Source: Arcobacter sp. (lineage in GTDB: Bacteria > Campylobacterota > Campylobacteria > Campylobacterales > Arcobacteraceae). Taken from it: a stretch of DNA of 35,287 nucleotides. The stretch is from contig DQSS01000313.1 in the NCBI GenBank assembly GCA_015663165.1, positions 1 through 35,287 of the forward strand, given 5' to 3'. The translations under genes and the position numbers were made by a program. The number at the start of each line of letters is the position of its first letter. Within the stretch, counting starts at the first letter, position 1. Of this stretch, positions 18,177-27,080 are shown in pieces. Under the pieces are notes generated by a model. It saw nothing but the letters and a program-made list of their open reading frames with translations, was not told the DNA's origin and searched no databases.

Positions 18177-20621
18177 TTAGTCCTCTTGATTTAGTATTTC
18201 GTTTATTACTTTTGATGAATCATGGCTTTTATTATCACCCATAAAAGGTAAAAAAGGTGTACTTAGTGTTCTTTTAATCATACCAAAAATCCCTTGACTT
18301 AAGTTCTTAACCGTATGTGTTGTAAAACTTTGTTCATCTAAAGTACCATCTATATCTATATTTGTAACAAAATTTCCATTTTCACCAACGACAATATATC
18401 CAAGTATTGGTATATGCTTGATAAATTTCGAATAATCTTTTAGAAATATTGCATCAACTTTAAAATTTACAGTTTTTTTATTTGTATTAACTACTCCATA
18501 TCCTCTAAAATCAGTAAGATTACTTTTTGTATAAATATCAGTTAAATACAAATTCTTATTTTCTATATTATACACAAAATCAACATGACCTTTTTTAATA
18601 TAATACTTACTTGCATCAAAAGATGTTTCTCCCATTCTTAGAAGTATAGGAAGTGCAAGGAGTGGATTTATAATAGCAGGAGTTGTATTTATAAACGTTA
18701 TTAAGTTATTTAAGACTCTAACATCAACTATGTATGTTTTGTTAAACTTAAGTCCCCCTACAAAGTTATGCTTATCTCCTTGGATGGATAAGTCAATGCT
18801 ACCATCTTTAAATACTGTTTTATTAGCAAGCTTATTTATAAAATCTTCACTTAGCTTTTTAGCATCTATATATATTTTATCGCTCTTTATCAATATGTTA
18901 ATCTTTGATTTTTCATTTCTTGGTTGTAATTCTAGAATCATCTCATCTTTATGTGCCATAAAAATACTATAGTCTGTATTTAAAACTCTATTTTCATATT
19001 CTATTGAACTTTTGTGTATAACGATTTGTGTTTTTGGAAAATAAAATTTTGATTTTTCTTTTATCTTTTGTTTATCTTCATTTGAAAATAACTTATCATC
19101 AACTTTAATATTTAAATTACTAAGTAATATATTTGTATTTTCAAAATTATTAGAAGAATATAAATCAATCTTAGAGTTGATATTCCATGTTTTTATTTTC
19201 AGAAATTTAAAATGTACTAATATTTTGTTGAACTTACCTATGTGTAATACATTTGTATTATCTTTTTTATTATACTCAAAATCAAATTCATTTATATATA
19301 ATTTAAACCCATCACTATACTTAGCAGTAAAATCAAAGTTCCTTATGTTTAAATCTATAATATTTTTATATTTATATTTATTTATTAAGAAGTTACCATT
19401 GATTGATTTTTGGTTTAAATCTATAGTATTACTTAAGGTAAAAGTATTATTCTCATCATCTTTTATTACTGTATTAAAATATACTTTATCATTCTTATAA
19501 AATACATTTGTATTTGAGAATACTAAATTTTGATTTTGTATGTTTATATTGTCATTTGAAAATAAGTTTATTTCAATATCTTTTTTAAAGTCAATATTTA
19601 AATCAAATATTTCATCTTTTAATATTATGTTATTTTCAAAATTATAATACTGGACAAGTATAGTTCCAGAAGAAGTATTATTATCTTGGTTAACTATTTG
19701 ATTTATTTTAAATAAATTTTTATCTTCATCTTCTATATTTGAATTTATGTTTATAATTTTATCATTTAATGTTAGTTCTAAATCACTTAACTTATATATT
19801 TTATCAAATGCATTTAGCTTAATTTTTTGAGATTTTATTTTTAATATCTCTTTTTCAAAAACTATATGTAATTTTTTAGATTTTAATTTAAAGTCATCAT
19901 ATTTAAATACTGCATTATCAATAGTAAAATCAAGGTTTGTGTGAATCTCTTGATTTACTAAAGACAATATAAGTTCTAAAGATATATCATTGCTTCCTTC
20001 TACTTGACTTATTGGTATATCAAAACCATAATACGAAATAATATCTAATAACTTATCATTTAAAAAATGCTTTGTTTTTAAATTTAGTTCTAGTATGGGA
20101 TGTGAAGATATTGATTTTATTTTCACCGTTGTTCCATCTAACTTGATATTGTTCATATGTGGATTTAAAAATGTAAGAGATAAAGTATCATCAACAAAAT
20201 CTAAATAAACTTTTGAAGCAACAATATCAGGTAAATTAGAATCATAATTAAAATAAACATTATTTGCAATTAGTTCTTTTTTATTTGATGATATTATTTT
20301 CTTGATTTCTTCATAGCTTAGAATTGTATTTGCTTGTAATGTAATACCTAAGCTTTGATAATTAAATTTATTTATATTTATTTTATATTTGTCTTCATAT
20401 TTTTCTACAGATATTTTGATATCATCAATCTTATCTTGGCTTGCTACTTTTAAATCTTTTATATGTAAAATTAGTTCTTTATCATATTTTAAATACAATT
20501 GCGAAATACTAATATCATTATAAGAAAGATTAAATAAAGTGATTCCATACATCAAAGATGCAATAAATAAAATAACAATAAAAAATATAGCTTTTAATAA
20601 AAAGATGCTTGCTTTTAACAC
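18177..20621 (-). CDS. AsmA-like C-terminal domain/YhdP-type large envelope protein
   Basis: 814 aa; N-terminal TM, long beta-rich periplasmic region; C-terminal GHVDFVYNIENKNLYLTDIYTKSNLTDFRGYGVVNTNKKTVNFKVDAIFLKDYSKFIKHIPILGYIVVGENGNFVTNIDIDGTLDEQ is AsmA/YhdP-like; GTG start. Confidence 0.8.
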   Translation of the reverse strand: MLKASIFLLKAIFFIVILFIASLMYGITLFNLSYNDISISQLYLKYDKELILHIKDLKVASQDKIDDIKISVEKYEDKYKININKFNYQSLGITLQANTILSYEEIKKIISSNKKELIANNVYFNYDSNLPDIVASKVYLDFVDDTLSLTFLNPHMNNIKLDGTTVKIKSISSHPILELNLKTKHFLNDKLLDIISYYGFDIPISQVEGSNDISLELILSLVNQEIHTNLDFTIDNAVFKYDDFKLKSKKLHIVFEKEILKIKSQKIKLNAFDKIYKLSDLELTLNDKIININSNIEDEDKNLFKINQIVNQDNNTSSGTILVQYYNFENNIILKDEIFDLNIDFKKDIEINLFSNDNINIQNQNLVFSNTNVFYKNDKVYFNTVIKDDENNTFTLSNTIDLNQKSINGNFLINKYKYKNIIDLNIRNFDFTAKYSDGFKLYINEFDFEYNKKDNTNVLHIGKFNKILVHFKFLKIKTWNINSKIDLYSSNNFENTNILLSNLNIKVDDKLFSNEDKQKIKEKSKFYFPKTQIVIHKSSIEYENRVLNTDYSIFMAHKDEMILELQPRNEKSKINILIKSDKIYIDAKKLSEDFINKLANKTVFKDGSIDLSIQGDKHNFVGGLKFNKTYIVDVRVLNNLITFINTTPAIINPLLALPILLRMGETSFDASKYYIKKGHVDFVYNIENKNLYLTDIYTKSNLTDFRGYGVVNTNKKTVNFKVDAIFLKDYSKFIKHIPILGYIVVGENGNFVTNIDIDGTLDEQSFTTHTVKNLSQGIFGMIKRTLSTPFLPFMGDNKSHDSSKVINEILNQED

Positions 20622-21639
20622 TATTGATATTTTCCTTATTTTAACTATTATTTTCTCATATTACTTTACATTAACTGTAGATTCAAAAAGGGTATTATTT
20701 ATACCAAAAGGCTCTACAAACTATATTATAGCATATTTAGATAAAAAAAATTATAGTCTTAATATTATGGATAAATGGCTGATAAAATCTTTTGGATATC
20801 CACAAAGTGGTTGGATTGATTTAAAAGATACAAAGATGACTAAGTATGACTTTTTATATAAACTTACAAAATCAAAAGCTGCATTGATAAATATCACACT
20901 TATACCTGGGGAAACTTATTATTTTTTCTTAAAAGAATTAAGTAATAAACTGAAAATAAAAGAAAAACTTCTTTTTGATACATATAATAGTCTTGCATAC
21001 AAACAAGATGGAAATATCATATCTCAAACTTACTTTTTACCAATTGGAATGAGTGCAAATGACACTATTAAATACCTATTTGAATATACAAATAATCAAT
21101 ACAAAAAATATTCAATGAAAATATACAACAATTATAATAAAGAAAATTGGTATAAATACATAAGAATAGCATCTATTATTCAAAAAGAATCAGCTTCAAA
21201 AAAAGAGATGCCAAAAATTGCAAGTGTTATTTATAACAGACTTGCTGAAAATATGAAGCTTCGAATGGATGGAACTTTAAATTACGCAGAATTTTCGCAT
21301 ACTAAGATAACTAGCAAAATGATTAGAAACAACAAAACAACATACAACACATATAAATATAAAGGTATTCCTAAAGATCCAATATGTGCTGTTGAGTTTA
21401 GTTCAATAAAAGCTGCAATTCATCCTTTAAAAACTGAGTATCTATATTTTGTAAAATCCAAAGATGGAACTGGTCATATATTTTCAAAAACATATACGTC
21501 ACATAAAAAATATATTAAAAAAATACAAAAATATAATAAGCAAAAAAAGTATAAAAAGAAAAAGCTTTTAAAAAAGAAGAAAAGAGTATATAAACCTAAA
21601 AAGAAAAATACAAAAGACCTCTGGAAATCTGTATATTGA
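20605..21639 (+). CDS. mltG: endolytic transglycosylase MltG (YceG-like)
   Basis: Track ORF starts 20539, but ATG 20605 gives MLAFNTIDIFLILTIIFSYYFTL (signal anchor). YKYIRIASIIQKESASKKEMPKIASVIYNRLAENMKLRMDGTLNYA and KGIPKDPICAVEFSSIKAAIHPLKTEYLYFV are MltG motifs. Confidence 0.93.
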   Translation: MLAFNTIDIFLILTIIFSYYFTLTVDSKRVLFIPKGSTNYIIAYLDKKNYSLNIMDKWLIKSFGYPQSGWIDLKDTKMTKYDFLYKLTKSKAALINITLIPGETYYFFLKELSNKLKIKEKLLFDTYNSLAYKQDGNIISQTYFLPIGMSANDTIKYLFEYTNNQYKKYSMKIYNNYNKENWYKYIRIASIIQKESASKKEMPKIASVIYNRLAENMKLRMDGTLNYAEFSHTKITSKMIRNNKTTYNTYKYKGIPKDPICAVEFSSIKAAIHPLKTEYLYFVKSKDGTGHIFSKTYTSHKKYIKKIQKYNKQKKYKKKKLLKKKKRVYKPKKKNTKDLWKSVY

Positions 21640-21646
21640 TAATTAG

Positions 21647-21666
21647 AAAAAGTTACAAAAAGTTAC
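21647..21666. repeat. tandem direct repeat of AAAAAGTTAC (two copies)
   Basis: AAAAAGTTACAAAAAGTTACAAAAAA in the mltG-icd intergenic region. Confidence 0.7.
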
Positions 21667-21800
21667 AAAAAACAATACTAGAATCCATTATATTTTAATA
21701 ATTATACATTTTGTATCAAAAAGAAACATCATATTATTTATTTTACAATTTTATCAGTGCATAAAACACTCTAAAATCAAATTCTTGCTAAACTCAAAGT

Positions 21801-21806
21801 TATAAT
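21801..21806 (+). promoter_or_regulatory. predicted -10 element TATAAT upstream of icd
   Basis: AAAGTTATAATAATAAATAAGGAATAAATATG; TATAAT about 18 bp before the ATG with AAGGA Shine-Dalgarno. Confidence 0.5.
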
Positions 21807-21824
21807 AATAAATAAGGAATAAAT

Positions 21825-23996
21825 ATGTCAAAAATCATATGGTCAAAAATTGATGAAGCTCCAGCTTTAGCAACTTACTCGCTTTTACCAATCGTAAATG
21901 CATTTACAAACGCTGCAGGTGTTGAAGTTGTAACTTCTGATATCTCTTTAGCAGGTAGAGTTTTATCTGCAATGGGTTTAGCAAAAGATGAATTATCTGA
22001 ATTAGGTAAAGTAGTTTTACAAGATGATGGAAATATTATCAAACTTCCAAATATCTCTGCTTCTGTTGGTCAATTAAAAGATTGTATTGCTGAACTTCAG
22101 GGTCAAGGACATGATATCCCTAACTATCCTGAAAACCCAGCTAATGATTCTGAAAAAGAAATCCAAGCTAAATATTCTACATGTCTAGGTTCAGCTGTTA
22201 ACCCAGTATTAAGAGAAGGGAACTCAGACAGAAGAGCTGCTGTTGCAGTTAAGAAATTTGCACAAAATAATCCTCATAAACTAAGAGCATTCCCTGAGAA
22301 TCCTAAATCATATGTTGCACATATGGAAGGTAATGGAGATTTCTTTGGAAACGAAAAATCTGTAACTATTGAGAAAAATCAAAAAGTTACTATTGCACTT
22401 AATGGTAAAGAATTAACAACTATTGATGGTATTGCAGGTGAAATACTTGATGGTACATATATGTCAATTTCTGCATTAAATAACTTTTATGCAAAAACAA
22501 TTGAAGATGCTAAATCAAATGATGTTTTATGGTCATTACACCTTAAAGCTACAATGATGAAAATATCTGATCCAATTATGTTTGGTTATGGTTTCAAAGC
22601 ATTTTTCCCAGAAGTATTCGCTAAATATGCAGATACTTTTGCTTCATTAAATGTAGATGCAAATCAAGGTATGTCAGATTTAGAAAAGAAAATTTCTGGT
22701 CATCCTGATGAAGCTGCTATTAAAGCTGCATTTCAAGGTGTAGTAGAAGCTGATTCTCCTGCGATTGCGATGGTTGATTCTGATAAAGGAACAACTAACT
22801 TTAATGCATCAAATGATGTAATTATTGATGCTTCTATGCCAGTAGTGGTAAGAGAAGGTGGTAAACAATGGGATAGAACTGGTGCTGCTGTTGAATGTGT
22901 AGCTGTTATTCCTGATTCTACTTATGGTATGTTCCATGCTGAAATGTTAGCTGATTGTGTTAAAAATGGTCAATATGATGTAACAACTATGGGTACAGTG
23001 CAAAATATCGGTCTTATGGCTCAAAAAGCTGAAGAATATGGTTCTCACCCAACAACATTTGAATTAGCTGAAGCTGGTACAGTTACTGTTACAGGTGAAG
23101 ATGGTATTCTTATGAGTTTTGAATGTGAAGCTGGTGATATTTGGAGAATGTCTAGAACTAAAGATATTCCAATTAGAGACTGGGTTAGATTAACTGTAGA
23201 AAGATCAGGACTTGAAAAAGTTCCTACAATTTTCTGGTTAGATAATACTAGAGCTCACGATATTGAAATCAAGAAAAAAGTTGATGCTTATCTTGCTGAA
23301 TTTGATACTGCTGGTTTAGATATTCAATTTATGAATGTTACTGATGCGACTAGATTTACAAATGCTAGAGTAAGAGAAGGTAAAGTTACTATTGCAGTTA
23401 CAGGAAATGTTCTTAGAGATCACCTTACAGATATGTACCCAATTTTAGAGCTTGGAACATCTGCAAAAATGTTATCAATCGTTCCATTAATTGCTGGTGG
23501 TGGATTGTATGAAACTGGTGCTGGTGGATCTGCTCCTAAACATGTTGATCAATTCTTAAAAGAGGGTCACTTAAGATGGGATTCGCTTGGTGAAATTCTT
23601 GCACTTGCTGAATCTTTAAGATTCTTAGGTAACAAACATTCAGATGCTAAATTAACTGCACTTACTGCTGCTCTTGATATTGCAAATGATGCATACCTTG
23701 ATAACAATAAAGAGCCATCAAGAAAATGTGGAGAGCCAGATAATAAAGCTTCTCACTTTTTTGTAGCACAATATTGGGCTAAAGCATTAGCCCAAGGTGA
23801 AAATGCTGAATTAGCTGCTAAATTTGCACCAGTTGCGAAAGCATTAGTTGATAATGAAGCAACAATTATTTCTGAGTTATTGGCTGTTGAAGGTAAAGCT
23901 CAAGATATCGGTGGTTACTTCAATCCAGATGAAGCTAAAGCTGAAGCTGCGATGAGACCATCTGCAACATTAAATAATATTATTAATAGTATATAA
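21825..23996 (+). CDS. icd: isocitrate dehydrogenase, NADP-dependent, monomeric type
   Basis: 723 aa; IIWSKIDEAPALATYSLLPIVNAF, LPNISASVGQLKDCIAELQGQGHDIPNYPENP, YGSHPTTFELAEAGTV, WLDNTRAHD typical of monomeric IDH. Confidence 0.97.
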   Translation: MSKIIWSKIDEAPALATYSLLPIVNAFTNAAGVEVVTSDISLAGRVLSAMGLAKDELSELGKVVLQDDGNIIKLPNISASVGQLKDCIAELQGQGHDIPNYPENPANDSEKEIQAKYSTCLGSAVNPVLREGNSDRRAAVAVKKFAQNNPHKLRAFPENPKSYVAHMEGNGDFFGNEKSVTIEKNQKVTIALNGKELTTIDGIAGEILDGTYMSISALNNFYAKTIEDAKSNDVLWSLHLKATMMKISDPIMFGYGFKAFFPEVFAKYADTFASLNVDANQGMSDLEKKISGHPDEAAIKAAFQGVVEADSPAIAMVDSDKGTTNFNASNDVIIDASMPVVVREGGKQWDRTGAAVECVAVIPDSTYGMFHAEMLADCVKNGQYDVTTMGTVQNIGLMAQKAEEYGSHPTTFELAEAGTVTVTGEDGILMSFECEAGDIWRMSRTKDIPIRDWVRLTVERSGLEKVPTIFWLDNTRAHDIEIKKKVDAYLAEFDTAGLDIQFMNVTDATRFTNARVREGKVTIAVTGNVLRDHLTDMYPILELGTSAKMLSIVPLIAGGGLYETGAGGSAPKHVDQFLKEGHLRWDSLGEILALAESLRFLGNKHSDAKLTALTAALDIANDAYLDNNKEPSRKCGEPDNKASHFFVAQYWAKALAQGENAELAAKFAPVAKALVDNEATIISELLAVEGKAQDIGGYFNPDEAKAEAAMRPSATLNNIINSI

Positions 23997-24012
23997 TTTA
24001 ATTTCAAAATAT

Positions 24013-24039
24013 AAAAAGTAACCAATTGGTTACTTTTTT
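24013..24039 (+). terminator. near-perfectly palindromic intrinsic terminator after icd
   Basis: AAAAAGTAACCAATTGGTTACTTTTTT: long inverted repeat followed by T tract. Confidence 0.8.
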
Positions 24040-24050
24040 AGGTTATAATT

Positions 24051-24087
24051 AAAAATAAAATTGCTATTTTATAGCAGTTTTATTTTT
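24051..24087. terminator. second hairpin in the icd-mdh intergenic region
   Basis: AAAAATAAAATTGCTATTTTATAGCAGTTTTATTTTT forms a long stem (TGCTAT/ATAGCA plus A/T arms). Confidence 0.55.
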
Positions 24088-24171
24088 AGTTTTAACACTA
24101 AGAAGTTTTAAAACTATTTAAAACACCCTAAAGATATTTAAAATATCCATACTCATTTAAAGGAATACAAT

Positions 24172-25146
24172 ATGGCGAAAGGAAAAAAAGTAACAGTAAT
24201 TGGAACTGGTAATTTTGGATCAACAGTAGCATTTATACTTGCAACAAGTGGTTCATGCCACAATATAATCTTAAGAGGAAGAAACTATGATGTAGCTAAA
24301 GGTAAAGCACTTGATATGTCACAAGCTGCAAATGCAGGAAGAAAACACTCAATAGTTAGAGCTGGTAAAGATGCTGAATCTATGCAAGATAGTGATATAG
24401 TTGTTATCACTGCAGGTGCTCCTAGAACACCAGGTATGAATAGAGATGACTTACTTCTGAAAAATGCAGAAATTGTAAGAGGATATGCAAGAGAGATAAA
24501 AGAACATGCTCCTGATTCAATTGTTATTGTTGTATCAAACCCTCTTGATGCTATGACTTATGTTGTACTAAAAGAGACAGGATTCCCAAGGGAAAGAGTT
24601 CTTGGAATGGCTGGTATTTTAGATAGTGCTAGAATGGCTCACTTTATTTATGAAAAACTTGGATATGGTGCAGGTCAAATAAGAGCAACTGTTATGGGTG
24701 GACATGGTGATACTATGGTTCCACTTCCTAAATTCACAACAATTGCGGGTGTTCCTTTAGATGATTTACTTGATTCTGAAGAGATTGGGGAGATTGTAAA
24801 ACTTACTAAAAATGGTGGAGCACAAATTGTAAACTTGCTTGGTGATGGAAGTGCATATTATGCACCTGCAAAATCAACTGCTGTTATGGTAGATGCAATA
24901 CTGGGAGATACTAAACAAATACATTCTTGTGCTGTATCTTTACAAGGTGAGTATGGTTATGAAAATATAGTTTCAGGAGTACCTTCTATGATTGGTGCAG
25001 GTGGAGTTGAAAAAATCATTGAAATGACACTAAAACCTTTACAAAAAGAAAGATTTAAAAATTCTGTAGGATCTGTAAGAGAACTTATTGATTCTTTATA
25101 CGATTTAAATTTCTTTGATGATGAAAAACCATCACAAGAGAAGTAA
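24172..25146 (+). CDS. mdh: malate dehydrogenase (LDH/MDH superfamily), copy 1
   Basis: 324 aa; GTGNFG Rossmann motif, ITAGAPRTPGMNRDDLL, VSNPLDAMTYV, MGGHGDTMVPL; MDH-type Arg in the substrate loop. Confidence 0.93.
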   Translation: MAKGKKVTVIGTGNFGSTVAFILATSGSCHNIILRGRNYDVAKGKALDMSQAANAGRKHSIVRAGKDAESMQDSDIVVITAGAPRTPGMNRDDLLLKNAEIVRGYAREIKEHAPDSIVIVVSNPLDAMTYVVLKETGFPRERVLGMAGILDSARMAHFIYEKLGYGAGQIRATVMGGHGDTMVPLPKFTTIAGVPLDDLLDSEEIGEIVKLTKNGGAQIVNLLGDGSAYYAPAKSTAVMVDAILGDTKQIHSCAVSLQGEYGYENIVSGVPSMIGAGGVEKIIEMTLKPLQKERFKNSVGSVRELIDSLYDLNFFDDEKPSQEK

Positions 25147-25149
25147 TAC

Positions 25150-26094
25150 ATGTCAGGTAGAAAAGTAGGAATAATTGGAGTAGGAGCTGTTGGAGCAACT
25201 GCTGCATATACTCTAAGTATGATGGGTACTTGTCATGAGATTGTTTTATTTGATATTGCAACAGGTGTTGCAAAAGGTAAAGCTATTGATATAGCTCAAG
25301 CTTCATACTACTCACCACTTGGAACTATTATAAATGCAGTAGATGATATCAAAGATGTAAAAGATTGTGATATTATAGTTATCACTGCAGGAGTTCCAAG
25401 AAAAGGAGATATGACAAGAGCTGACTTACTTTTAATAAATGCAAAAATTATTAAAGAAGTGACTACTAGTATAAAAGAAACTTCTCCTAATACTATTATT
25501 ATTTGCGTATCAAATCCTTTAGATGTTATGACTTATGTAATATCTCAAATCACAGGTTGGGATACAACTAGAATCATCGGTATGGCTGGAGCTTTAGATG
25601 GATCTAGAATGGCATATCAAATTCAAAAAAAGACTGGATACTCTGCAACTCAGACAGGTAATTTAGTTATAGGAGATCACGGGGAACATATGATTCCAAT
25701 GCCACAAAATATCTCTGTAGGTGATATACCTTTAAAAGATTTAGTATCAACTAAAGATATGGAAGATATAATTTCAAGAACTAAAAATGGTGGAGCTGAA
25801 ATAGTTTCTCATCTCGGAACTAGTGGATACTATGGACCAGGTCGTGCAATTGCACATATGGTTGAAGCTATTTTAAATGATAGCAAAGCAATAATGCCTT
25901 GCTCTGTTATATTAAATGGACAATATGGACATAAAGATGTAGCGGTTGGCGTTCCTGTAGTTTTAGGACTAAATGGTTGTGAAAGTATTATTGAGCTACC
26001 TTTAGATGAGAATATAGAAGAAAAATTCTCTAAATCTGTACAATCTATCAAAGATGGTATAAATATATTAGAAGAAAATAACTTTTTCAACTAA
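25150..26094 (+). CDS. malate dehydrogenase family protein, copy 2
   Basis: 314 aa; GVGAVG, VLFDI, ITAGVPRKGDMTRADLL, VSNPLDVMTYV, IGDHGEHMIPM; starts 3 bp after copy 1. Confidence 0.9.
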   Translation: MSGRKVGIIGVGAVGATAAYTLSMMGTCHEIVLFDIATGVAKGKAIDIAQASYYSPLGTIINAVDDIKDVKDCDIIVITAGVPRKGDMTRADLLLINAKIIKEVTTSIKETSPNTIIICVSNPLDVMTYVISQITGWDTTRIIGMAGALDGSRMAYQIQKKTGYSATQTGNLVIGDHGEHMIPMPQNISVGDIPLKDLVSTKDMEDIISRTKNGGAEIVSHLGTSGYYGPGRAIAHMVEAILNDSKAIMPCSVILNGQYGHKDVAVGVPVVLGLNGCESIIELPLDENIEEKFSKSVQSIKDGINILEENNFFN

Positions 26095-26099
26095 TAGTC

Positions 26100-27023
26100 T
26101 TGAACTTAGATATACAAGAAGTAAAAAATAAACTTTTACAAAATTCTTTAAATTTAACACAAGAATTCAAAAGACTTTTCCACGGTCGTGGAGGTCTTTA
26201 TCCAAATTTTAAATTTTTAACAATTGATTCTATTGATACTATAGTTAGTATTGCTTTTTATAAAGAATGTTCAAAAGAACTAGAGCTACAGATACTTAAT
26301 ATGATAAAAGAATTTATCAAGACATCTAGACATAATGAAATTATTTTACAAAGAAGATATCAAAGTAACAATTCAACTGAAATAATTTATGGAAATATTA
26401 ATGATGAATTATATGTTATAGAAAATGGCATAAAATTTAAACTAAATATATTCTCAAACCAAAATAATGGATATTTTCCTGATATGAAAAATGGACGTGA
26501 ATATATCAAAAGTATTGCTAAAGATAAAAAAGTATTAAATTTATTTTCATATACTTGTGGTTTTTCTCTTGCAGCTGCAAGTGGTAATGCATCTGAAGTT
26601 ATAAATATAGATATGGCAAAAAATGCTTTAAATACAGGAAGAACAAATCATCATATAAATAACATATCAACATCAAATATTAAGTTTTGGCCACACAACA
26701 TTTTAAAGTCATTTGGAAAAATCAAAAAAAATGGACCATATGATATCATAATCATAGACCCACCTACTTTCCAAAAAGGAAGTTTTGAGGCAACAAAAGA
26801 TTATAATAAAATAATAAAAAGACTTGATGAAATAACAAATGATAATTCAATTATTTTGGCATGCCTAAATTCTCCTTATTTACAAAGTTGTTTTGTAATT
26901 GATATATTTAAAGAAGAAAACTCAAAATTTAGATTTCACAAAAGACTAAAAAATGTAAAAGAATTTGAGTCTATAAATGAAGAAAAAACATTAAAAAATC
27001 TTATATTTCTTAAAAGCAAATAA
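26100..27023 (+). CDS. class I SAM-dependent methyltransferase, RlmI/RlmK-like rRNA methyltransferase
   Basis: 307 aa; NQNNGYFPDMKNGREYI, VLNLFSYTCGFSLAAASGNASEVINIDMAKNAL, IIIDPPTFQKGSF; TTG start uncertain. Confidence 0.85.
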   Translation: MNLDIQEVKNKLLQNSLNLTQEFKRLFHGRGGLYPNFKFLTIDSIDTIVSIAFYKECSKELELQILNMIKEFIKTSRHNEIILQRRYQSNNSTEIIYGNINDELYVIENGIKFKLNIFSNQNNGYFPDMKNGREYIKSIAKDKKVLNLFSYTCGFSLAAASGNASEVINIDMAKNALNTGRTNHHINNISTSNIKFWPHNILKSFGKIKKNGPYDIIIIDPPTFQKGSFEATKDYNKIIKRLDEITNDNSIILACLNSPYLQSCFVIDIFKEENSKFRFHKRLKNVKEFESINEEKTLKNLIFLKSK

Positions 27024-27052
27024 TATTTACTATATATTAACTCAAAATTTAA

Positions 27053-27058
27053 TATAAT
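27053..27058 (+). promoter_or_regulatory. predicted -10 element TATAAT upstream of the TonB receptor operon
   Basis: AATATAATAATAAATTAAAGGATTAAAAATATG with good Shine-Dalgarno (AAAGGA). Confidence 0.5.
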
Positions 27059-27080
27059 AATAAATTAAAGGATTAAAAAT

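Noticed and set aside
18730-19500. Antisense ORFs within the AsmA-like gene
   Set aside because: AT-rich antisense frames with hydrophobic low-complexity translations, no start context.
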